From Cardiocondyla obscurior (taxonomy: Eukaryota; Arthropoda; Insecta; Hymenoptera; Formicidae): DNA of 64,000 nt. Under the pieces are notes generated by a model, which was not told the origin of the DNA, searched no databases, and saw only the letters and a program-made list of their open reading frames with translations. Of the stretch, positions 13,632 through 20,040 are shown piece by piece (position 1 is the first letter of the stretch; the number at the start of each line of letters is the position of its first letter). The stretch covers positions 103,091 to 167,090 of the forward strand of contig NW_027228802.1 in assembly GCF_019399895.1 (NCBI RefSeq), written 5' to 3'. The translations under genes were made by a program, and so were the position numbers.

Positions 13632-14139
13632 TAATTAATCAATTGGAAGGAATTCCTCGGAATGGTCTGTACTGGTAGGGTAGGGAGGTGACGTACCACC
13701 GAATTTATGTGAGATTCGAAATTCGAATCTACACGTTCTACGCGCAGATTATTTTTCGGATTTCAATTGAGCGCGTAACTGGTTCTTTTTAGAGAAAGGA
13801 AACGAATCCTTATTCTCTGGGATAGAACCGGGCGTGATTGATTGCTTAGGCAGGATAGTTTAGGGTAATAATTAAATAATTAGTCCATGATTTTAATAAC
13901 ACTAATTAACAATTTAATTAAAAATAAATGACTCTAATTACAAAAATCGAAAATAGTCTATAGTTGACAAATAAGCAAATCAAAAAAAACTCATACAGTT
14001 GATTTAAAATATAAAAATAGAGTAAAAGTTTTTACTTTACAAATCAAATAATACGAGAACGGTAATATACTAATGAGTAGATATAATTTTAACATGGCGG
14101 TGTTGAGTTCTTTACAATATTTAAATGAATGAAAGGGTG

Positions 14140-14161
14140 TGCATGTGTGTGTGTGTGTGTT
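14140..14161. repeat. (GT)n microsatellite
   Basis: A GTGTGCATGTGTGTGTGT tract directly follows, on the minus strand, the stop codon of the LTR open frame. The same tract is present in the other LTR near 27045-27065. Confidence 0.85.
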
Positions 14162-14989
14162 AATCTATGGTGACCTCTTCGATTTCCACCACCCTCGCGG
14201 TGGATCTCGGGAAAACGAGGTCAATTAATCGCATCGGAGCCAGGAAAGGAAATTCCACCCCGGGATAGTAAATGAAAAAGTGAGAGTCAGGATCAGACCG
14301 AGCTGCCTGAATCCTGATCTCCTCTGGCTCAAAATGGTCAGGGCCGATGGAGAAGGCCCTTTCCGGGACAGGATCTGTCCACGGAGTACAGGCCCTGCGG
14401 AGGAGCTCCAGGAGAGGATCTATAACCTCTCTCGGTTCTGGATGCTCCTCGAGGATCTCTATACTCGGGACTGGAGATGGAGGTTGATCGGGGAAGTCTA
14501 CTCCTGGGAGAGAGATTGAGTCATCTTCACCCAGAGAGTCGGCTTCCTCAGGTTCGAAGGGAAAAGGAGGTGGTGAAAGAGGAGAGGAGCAGGCTCTTGG
14601 CTCATCTCCGGGAAACCGTGGCTCGGAGATGAGGGAAGAATTCGGAGTATAAGAAGGAGTCGTGGGGCGGAATAATTCCGATCCAGGCTCCGTGGACTGA
14701 GACGAAAGATTTCGGTCGTCGGAAGGATTTGCAACTGACTCCTCTTCTTCTGGGAAATAGCCGAATAACGGCTCCGGATCGCCGCGGATAGGAGATGGTG
14801 GCGGTGGGCCTGGACGAGGAGACCAAGGTCTCTCCTCGTGGCGCGCGGGAGACACAAATACCTCTTCACTAGGTGCCGCCGCGAAAAGATATTGTACGAA
14901 GAAGCGGCGGACTAACTCCCTCAGATTTTTGATCTGTTTATTCCGCCGCGCCCGACTCTTCCTCAACGTTTTCTTATTGAGAGATTCCA
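14160..14989 (-). CDS. LTR-encoded accessory protein, 3' LTR copy (276 codons, unknown family)
   Basis: I do not recognise this family. The frame is open for 276 codons, and its translation is identical in both LTRs. Residues 6-29 are rich in Arg/Lys and probably helical, like an RNA-binding or nuclear-localisation segment. Residues about 39-190 are proline-rich and acidic and look disordered. Residues about 190-200 include a leucine-rich stretch (LLELLRRA). The last 65 residues look folded. No ATG starts the frame: the first codon reads GTG at 14990-14988, and a stop lies five codons upstream. The Met can arise by splicing the GTAAGT donor at 15424-15429 to the TTTTAG acceptor ending at 14990, which joins A to TG. 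The region is visibly GC-richer than the flanking LTR. A Rev/Rex-like or transactivator role is only inference. Confidence 0.7.
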
Positions 14990-14995
14990 CTAAAA
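14990..14995 (-). promoter_or_regulatory. Candidate 3' splice site (TTTTAG) of the LTR intron
   Basis: TTTTAG on the minus strand is followed by TGGAATC. Upstream is an AT-rich, branch-compatible stretch (14995-15045). Joining it to the donor at 15424-15429 removes a 440-nt intron and forms the sequence AAAATGG, a good initiation context. Confidence 0.6.
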
Positions 14996-15423
14996 TTATT
15001 AATTAATTTTAATTAAATCTGAATTGAATTTTTGGAATGTTTAATAACAATGGAGGGAAGGAGATTCGTCATCGACGAATTCCGAAGGTCTCGATCCGGC
15101 CATGAAAGATTCCGCATAATCTATCTTTGGCGAGAACCGCTTCCCGATTCTTTAGCTGAGAACAGTCGCCAAAGTTCCAGCGATATTTCGCGGAGTTGAC
15201 CACAGAAAATCGCTAGTTTTTCGACAGCATGTCTCAACCGATGTTCGGGAGCAGATATTCTCACACATTTAACAAATCACGGGAACAATCAGCACAAAAT
15301 CAAAACCGCGGAGGCTCGACTCAGACATTTCTTTCTCTCAGACAATACTTGAAAACAATTAATTAAGATAAATACATTTAGTGGAATCGTGTTTTTCGCC
15401 CAAGTACATATTAAATCGTTGGA

Positions 15424-15429
15424 ACTTAC
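15424..15429 (-). promoter_or_regulatory. Candidate 5' splice site (GTAAGT), 3' LTR copy
   Basis: The minus strand reads CTAAAA then GTAAGT, a near-consensus donor. It lies about 105 nt downstream of the predicted transcription start. The leader between them contains no ATG in any frame, as expected for a common leader exon joined to several acceptors. Confidence 0.6.
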
Positions 15430-15535
15430 TTTTAGGAGATCTTCAAACTGCTTCTTCGGATTGGCTTGCACACTTAAGACACTCACGTGAGGTTTTAGAA
15501 AAACTTGTTCGGTTGTAGCTAAGATGCAAGAGAGC

Positions 15536-15552
15536 GTGCTCAGCCTGAGCAC
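15536..15552 (-). promoter_or_regulatory. Dyad at the predicted transcription start, 3' LTR copy
   Basis: The minus strand reads GTGCTCA-GGC-TGAGCAC, with perfect 7-bp arms. It lies just downstream of the TATA box and next to the expected start site. It could be a factor site or an RNA/DNA hairpin. Confidence 0.6.
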
Positions 15553-15556
15553 AAGA

Positions 15557-15563
15557 TTTTATA
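15557..15563 (-). promoter_or_regulatory. TATA box, 3' LTR copy
   Basis: CTTATAAAAT on the minus strand is the best TATA match seen in the LTR. A start about 30 nt downstream would fall near 15530-15535, dividing the LTR into roughly 780 bp of U3 and 1.9 kb of R-U5. Confidence 0.6.
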
Positions 15564-15849
15564 AGCTCGGAAAAGGGGAGGACTCTTCCCGAATTTTCAT
15601 TTTTCTGAGATTCTAATCTCTCATTTGCAGAGCTTATTCCTCCACTTTTCCTATCTTAAAATTATTGGGCACTCGCACTTCATCCCTTCTCTATTTTAAG
15701 TTTTCGCCCTTAGTTTCTAGATTTTGGTGAGGAGTTCCCGAAATCCATTGGTTTTAAGGAAGTAATGTGCCTACGAAGCACCCCAGCTTCAACGAGTTAC
15801 CCCTTCCGAGCCTTCCAGAATTTTTCTATCATTTCCATCGAGAGATGGT

Positions 15850-15888
15850 TAGGTAACTCTTACTTTCCATATGACATATGGTTACCTA
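15850..15888. promoter_or_regulatory. Nested inverted repeats in U3
   Basis: CCATATG-A-CATATGG (15867-15881) lies inside outer arms TAGGTAAC (15850-15857) and GTTACCTA (15881-15888). Further dyads lie upstream in U3: AGACAAA-TTC-TTTGTCT at 16081-16097, and CAATTTGTT at 16121-16129 with AACAAATTG at 16153-16161. All recur in the other LTR. Confidence 0.55.
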
Positions 15889-16310
15889 GCTTTATTGCCT
15901 TTGCCTGCGTCACATACTCCGGTAATTTCGGGTCTCTCGCGCCCTTGGTTTTTCTAAAGCTCGGGATCGGTACGCAATTACAATTTTAAGAGAAAGTTAT
16001 TTTTCCTTTCCTATGACAGACAAGTTATCAAAGTTGAAATATTTATGAGCTCCTAAATTCTGATTTTTTGTATTATGTCTAGACAAATTCTTTGTCTGAC
16101 ATCCTGTTGGCGCCCGTTCGCAATTTGTTACATGTTTTTAATGCTTCCACGCAACAAATTGTCCGGAATATGTGGACGTCTATTGAATTTATTTTCTGAA
16201 AGACTCTGAAATTCCTTTTTTTATATTACAATGGACTACGGTCTACCTTCCCCTTAACTAAAATTTTAATATACGTCGAAAAAAAGAGACGCGGAGTCGG
16301 AGACGTAACA

Positions 16311-16320
16311 CCCCCCGACT
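16311..16320 (-). promoter_or_regulatory. Polypurine tract (plus-strand primer)
   Basis: On the minus strand AGTCGGGGGG directly abuts TGTTACGTC of the 3' LTR, the position expected for the primer of second-strand synthesis. This fixes the element's orientation independently of the genes. Confidence 0.8.
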
Positions 16321-17149
16321 TAGACAAATGTTGGGGCTTTAATTCACAACATTTGCAATAAAGAGTTCTCTTTTTTTCGTAGTTTCATACTTAGTTCTAG
16401 GAACTTACATTTTTCTTTTTAGGCTATCATTTTATATATATATATTTTAGAAAATTTTTCAATTTGTTCATTTCTCTGTACATATATATATATTCACTTA
16501 TATAAATTTTTTTTAAACGAAATTCTAATAGTATTTCCTATGTCGACTATAAGTGATTGCAGGCCAAGGTTTATTTTTATTTTTCCTTCGTTTCTGGAAC
16601 GAATAGATTTTGACGCTACACGGGAGACTTCTTTTAGAGATTAAATCTCCATTAGTCAGGTTTGATTTTAATAGCTTAGGATTGTTCTTGACCTTGTCAA
16701 ATTTGAAACAGAACAATGTGGCGTTTTTTTTCGCTCACCATTATGTGTGTGTTCCTTTCAACACTACACTCAAATTTGGGGTCTATTGAACATTTTGATG
16801 AATGGTCTCCTGACCGCTCATTTTTGGTTTGGCTACACGCTTTTCCGACTGACGCGTGGCCTTCTCCCCTCCACTCCTCCTTGAGTGGAACTACTGTGTC
16901 CTCCTTTTCCTTTTTCTGCAATCTCTTATTTTTGTCTTACGTTACTAAAGTTTTTTTTTATTATTATTTTTTTTTTTTTTTTTTTTTTTTTATATATATA
17001 TATATGCAATTTTTGACTTAAGTGATTAGCTTCATGGGGAAGAAAAAAAATGATAGCCTAATATTTTGCTTATCAACTAATACATCCTTAGGAGTATCAA
17101 TATTACTAGTACGCAATTTAAAATTATAAAAATGTTTTATTAGGGTTTA
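16321..17149 (-). other. 3' noncoding region between the Tudor gene and the polypurine tract
   Basis: About 830 bp is AT-rich with no convincing gene. It contains a long T tract followed by TATATATATA near 16950-17005 and several AATAAA hexamers on the minus strand. There is also a purine-rich stretch on the minus strand near 16858-16885 that could act as an internal purine tract. Short open frames exist on both strands, but they lack an ATG or are dominated by the T tract. Confidence 0.6.
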
Positions 17150-17848
17150 CTACAGAGATCCTGGGGACCTTATCTTCCTAAATTCTGGCCGTTCTACTAC
17201 ATTATTCGGCCCTATTATGTAATTTATAATTACATTGGAGCTTCTTAGTGCCGCTCCTGCTTGTTCCAACGCATGGGCGAGGTCATGCCTCCGGAAGTCG
17301 TCCGGCCGGTGGGTTGAGAAGTCCACCTCGGCGAACTCTCCCCCCGAGGCCCGCCGGATCCTTATTTCTCCCCACTCTTTCTCTATTAGGGCCTTAGTAA
17401 GGATGATGTCCCTCTCCGTCCAGCCGGTGGGGGACACTGGCCGGATCCCATGCGCCCCGCATGGAATGGCCTGCCATGGCTGCTCCCTAAATCGGTTCTC
17501 GAGGTGGCAACAGTCGAACTTGCGGCGATGTATCTTCCGCCCCCAGTCCTTTAGATGGATGGTGACGTCAGTGTGAGACGTCACCTCCGTGATGATCCCT
17601 CGCTGCCACCGTCTCCCCTCCTTTACAGCAACCAGAGTCCCGACATGAACACGATCGGGCGCCATTGTGAGCTTCGTCCCGATCCTCTTCATTCTCATAG
17701 TTAGGTAGTCTAGGAGCTCGTTCAACTCGTCCTGCCCGTTTTTTAGTTTCACCCAGAACAACGTGGGCGATTCCACCTCCAACACCATGGCCTCCAGGAA
17801 CGATCGAGTTAAATGGTAGGTGTTAATTGTTGGGATTGTAGCCTCCAT
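17150..17848 (-). CDS. Tudor-domain accessory protein of the retroelement
   Basis: The protein is 232 residues, with ATG in good context (AAAATGG). It reads as one extended Tudor module. Residues 21-51 match the N-terminal strand and helix (FWVKL then a helix rich in Leu). Residues 66-116 match the Tudor barrel (GTLVAVKEG, WQRGIITEV, VTIHLKDWG). Residues 117-205 match the SN-like remainder (FREQPWQAIPC, then GW at 142-143, then AEVDF and a final helix ending GAAL). In host proteins this fold binds dimethylarginine tails of Piwi-clade proteins in germ granules. Here the usual cage residues look altered: Tyr after Trp81 is Gln82, and the DYGN motif is DWGR (101-104), so classical binding is doubtful. 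The gene sits after env in a visibly GC-rich island. A TTTTTAG acceptor lies 29 nt upstream of the ATG. It was probably captured from a host gene (inference). Confidence 0.8.
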   Translation of the reverse strand: MEATIPTINTYHLTRSFLEAMVLEVESPTLFWVKLKNGQDELNELLDYLTMRMKRIGTKLTMAPDRVHVGTLVAVKEGRRWQRGIITEVTSHTDVTIHLKDWGRKIHRRKFDCCHLENRFREQPWQAIPCGAHGIRPVSPTGWTERDIILTKALIEKEWGEIRIRRASGGEFAEVDFSTHRPDDFRRHDLAHALEQAGAALRSSNVIINYIIGPNNVVERPEFRKIRSPGSL

Positions 17849-18011
17849 TTTGCAATTAAATCTTCTTTCTTCTTATTCTAAAAACAAGTAGGCTTTAGTA
17901 AAAGGGTAAAATAATAAGAGAAATACTTGACGTCAAATTGTTGCATAAGAATAAAAAAACGTTGCATGTACGGAAATACATGAGGAAAAAAAAAATATAA
18001 TGGCTGAAATT
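17849..18011 (-). other. Spacer between the glycoprotein frame and the Tudor gene
   Basis: This is 163 bp of AT-rich noncoding sequence. Its only notable site is the candidate splice acceptor at 17878-17884 described separately. Confidence 0.6.
17878..17884 (-). promoter_or_regulatory. Candidate 3' splice site before the Tudor gene
   Basis: The minus strand reads CTACTTGTTTTTAG, a pyrimidine tract plus TAG. The exon would begin at 17877, and the next ATG is the Tudor start at 17848. Joined to the ATG-free leader, the Tudor ATG would be the first in the message. Confidence 0.5.
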
Positions 18012-18827
18012 TTAATGTTTTAACTCCAGAGAATAAGTTGCATTTTCTCGGGCAGGTAAGAGTGGATAGTGTCGTTCCGTGTCTGCTTCATGATTTGTTC
18101 CAGATTCTTCAACTGGATATAAATCATTATGTATTTGTTTCAAATTCTCTTGTTCCGGCATTACGGGTGCACTAGGTTTCTCATATCTTGGTCTCTTTTC
18201 TCCCAGATGTAGTAAGAGTTGAGTTAACGAATCCCAGATGGCTCCGATTAAATATAATGACCATCCGTATACTGTATGTAATGCATAGCCATGAACAAGA
18301 GTATCGAGTATTAATTTAATTCCGCGAACACATAGGAATATTCCCAGCATTCCGGCACTGACATTTCCAAAAATCAAAAATTTACTCCACATTTTATTCC
18401 ATGCGGAGGTGGCTACTTTTTCTATTGATGCCTCGTCCATGAGGTTAGAAATTAATCCTCCATGGATCGACGTAGCTTCTCCCATTACTCCCCTTGCTAC
18501 TGTGTTAAGTAACGCGGGTCGTTCGGCAGGGAACATTATATGATCTCTCAGATGTTCGAGATCTTTTTCACTGTAAATTCCGCTGGCTGCTAAGGATCCT
18601 GGATTTGTATAATGCCATGTAGGTTTAGTCATTGGCTTGATTGTTATTGGAGGTAATGTTCGTTCTGGCGTAGGTATCATTCGATACCATCCGTCATTCA
18701 AGAAATACATCGGAGGGATTACTCGGTTACATGAAATTTGAGTTCCAGTTTTCGTCAATATGTGCGTTCGTGGTGACAAGAAATATGTATCGTTACTTCT
18801 TAATACCGGTAGCTCGGAATAACACTC
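18012..18827 (-). CDS. env: Envelope glycoprotein, C-terminal part (separate frame)
   Basis: This frame is open from after a stop at 18830-18828 and is not preceded by its own ATG; the first possible start codon within it is TTG at 18779. It continues the glycoprotein begun at 20040 but is offset by one frame. Numbering from that TTG, it contains a Cys-containing ectodomain segment, a helical stretch with the IYSEKDLEHLRDH pattern (69-80), a membrane segment at about 134-158, a second hydrophobic stretch at about 160-190, and a hydrophilic tail of about 65 residues. This layout resembles the C-terminal half of chuvirus-like class III fusion glycoproteins. It cannot be translated on its own from an ATG, so this copy is either disrupted, mis-assembled, or needs recoding. 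Confidence 0.7.
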   Translation of the reverse strand, partial: ECYSELPVLRSNDTYFLSPRTHILTKTGTQISCNRVIPPMYFLNDGWYRMIPTPERTLPPITIKPMTKPTWHYTNPGSLAASGIYSEKDLEHLRDHIMFPAERPALLNTVARGVMGEATSIHGGLISNLMDEASIEKVATSAWNKMWSKFLIFGNVSAGMLGIFLCVRGIKLILDTLVHGYALHTVYGWSLYLIGAIWDSLTQLLLHLGEKRPRYEKPSAPVMPEQENLKQIHNDLYPVEESGTNHEADTERHYPLLPARENATYSLELKH

Positions 18828-20040
18828 TTACATGCTGAATTTTAACATCTACTGGCGTGCATTTAATTATATGTACAACTTTGCCTGATATTACGGCCAT
18901 ATAGCCAGGTCCTTTCATTATTTGATATGCAAATTCATCGGGTGAATTAACGGCAATACTTAATGCATTTTTTAATACTTGCTGTTCTAAATTACAGCGT
19001 TGTTTTAACACATCTCGATACAGAGAATTCATCTGAGATCGGATATGTTTTTCCACGTATACAAATTTTGAATTCACATAAGTAAATATATCTAAATTCT
19101 CAACGGGTAATGGTCGTTTGCGTGCGAATGATTCTCCTTTTGTGGTTTCTAAAATAAGCAGTTTAGGATGTTCTGTTTTTATTAATGTATATCCGCATAA
19201 AGGTTCTTCTCCTGTTTTAGTTAAAGCAAAAGTTACGTCGTTAGTTGATAATGAATATACAATTTGTGGTTTTTCATAGAGTGTATCGAGCATTCGGTTA
19301 GCGTATCCTTCGTATAGAATGTCATAATTATTGAATTTACAATAATCAGTCGGTAATGTTTGCCAAAATGTGTAACCTCCGTCGATATCTATGCAGTTAT
19401 TATCTGCATAAGTACAGGCGGTTCCTGATCGTAATCGAATCTGATTTGTTTCTAAATTAACAGTTGCTTGGTGCGTGGTTAAAGTAATGGTAATTATGGC
19501 TTGCACTACGACATTGTGCCAGCTGCCATACGGATCAGAGTAATAACTGCCTGAGCATTGTCCGTCCATACTTGTTGTTCCTGCGAGTGTAACTGGTCGC
19601 ATTATTGTTTGATTCACCTTTAATCCATAAACATGTGTATAAGTCGAGAAAGAAAATGATCCGGTTGCATGCATCTTTTTGCATTGATCTGCTGTGGTTT
19701 CGAAAACGTATTCAGCTTGTCCGTTAGTCACAATTGAAGTATGTGAATGCATTCCACAGTAATATACATGTCGGTTAATTGATACTTTGCATTGTATCAC
19801 CTGTAATCCTTCGAATTTTGATATTTGAAGCAGCTGTATATAAGTTCGGTCTACTTGAGGTTGAGTTAATGGTATATTGCAATTTTCAACGTCTAATAAT
19901 GATAGAGTCGTAATATTCAAATTCGCAGATCCACAATTGTAGCCAATTATTCCGTTTATTTCAGAAACGTGCATGAAGACAATCGCGCCGATAATCCATT
20001 TAAATCTCGAATCCATCTGAAAATACAATTTTATTTTCAT
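18793..20040 (-). CDS. env: Envelope glycoprotein, N-terminal part (frame broken near 18830)
   Basis: The frame has 415 codons. The first ATG at 20040 overlaps the pol stop as ATGA. A second ATG at 20016 (residue 9) follows a TATTTTCAG splice-acceptor sequence and is the more likely start of a spliced env message. A hydrophobic signal segment covers residues 15-28. It is followed by the NCG...NITTLSLLDVENC pattern (35-54) and many cysteines, which from memory resembles arthropod chuvirus-like glycoproteins rather than the baculovirus F-like Env of Drosophila errantiviruses. The last dozen or so residues look out of frame: the homologous reading continues in the frame ending at 18012, and the two frames overlap for about 35 nt (18793-18827). 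A one-base indel close to 18830 would explain the break. Family assignment is moderate. Confidence 0.72.
   Translation of the reverse strand: MKIKLYFQMDSRFKWIIGAIVFMHVSEINGIIGYNCGSANLNITTLSLLDVENCNIPLTQPQVDRTYIQLLQISKFEGLQVIQCKVSINRHVYYCGMHSHTSIVTNGQAEYVFETTADQCKKMHATGSFSFSTYTHVYGLKVNQTIMRPVTLAGTTSMDGQCSGSYYSDPYGSWHNVVVQAIITITLTTHQATVNLETNQIRLRSGTACTYADNNCIDIDGGYTFWQTLPTDYCKFNNYDILYEGYANRMLDTLYEKPQIVYSLSTNDVTFALTKTGEEPLCGYTLIKTEHPKLLILETTKGESFARKRPLPVENLDIFTYVNSKFVYVEKHIRSQMNSLYRDVLKQRCNLEQQVLKNALSIAVNSPDEFAYQIMKGPGYMAVISGKVVHIIKCTPVDVKIQHVRVLFRATGIKK
20014..20024 (-). promoter_or_regulatory. Candidate env 3' splice site directly at an ATG
   Basis: The minus strand reads TATTTTCAG followed by ATGG, where the ATG (20016-20014) is the in-frame residue 9 of the glycoprotein. 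Joining it to the leader exon would make this the first ATG, with the signal segment intact. Confidence 0.55.

Larger units (their letters stand above)
13604..16310 (-). repeat. 3' LTR of the gypsy-class retroelement (2707 bp)
   Basis: It begins TGTTACGTC and ends GACGTAACA, a perfect 9-bp terminal inverted repeat with TG...CA ends. It matches 26511-29214 throughout. By eye there are about 13 substitutions and one 3-base A-run indel; 11 of the substitutions and the indel fall within 13604-14130. Because the genes lie on the minus strand this is the downstream LTR; a polypurine tract abuts it at 16311. Reading on the minus strand, the upstream part (16310 to about 15535) looks like U3 with a TATA box at 15557-15563. 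The rest (about 1.9 kb) would be R and U5 and holds an intron and an open frame. At 2.7 kb it is much longer than the few hundred bases common in insect envelope-bearing gypsy elements. Confidence 0.95.

Noticed and set aside
14280..14519. 79-codon plus-strand frame opposite the LTR gene
   Set aside because: It is a shadow of the GC-rich minus-strand frame, with no family resemblance.
15289..15552. 87-codon minus-strand frame at the predicted leader exon
   Set aside because: Its first codon is GTG and it contains no ATG; it spans the candidate splice donor. Better read as leader exon plus intron start.
15765..15989. 74-codon plus-strand frame in U3 of the LTR (also near 28669)
   Set aside because: It is antisense to the element, in the promoter region, with no recognisable domain and no supporting signal.
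16716..17021. 101-codon plus-strand frame ending in a Phe/Tyr run
   Set aside because: It is antisense to the element, and its end is translation of a T tract and TA repeat.
17235..17576. 113-codon plus-strand frame opposite the Tudor gene
   Set aside because: It is an antisense shadow of a GC-rich gene with a clear Tudor match on the minus strand.
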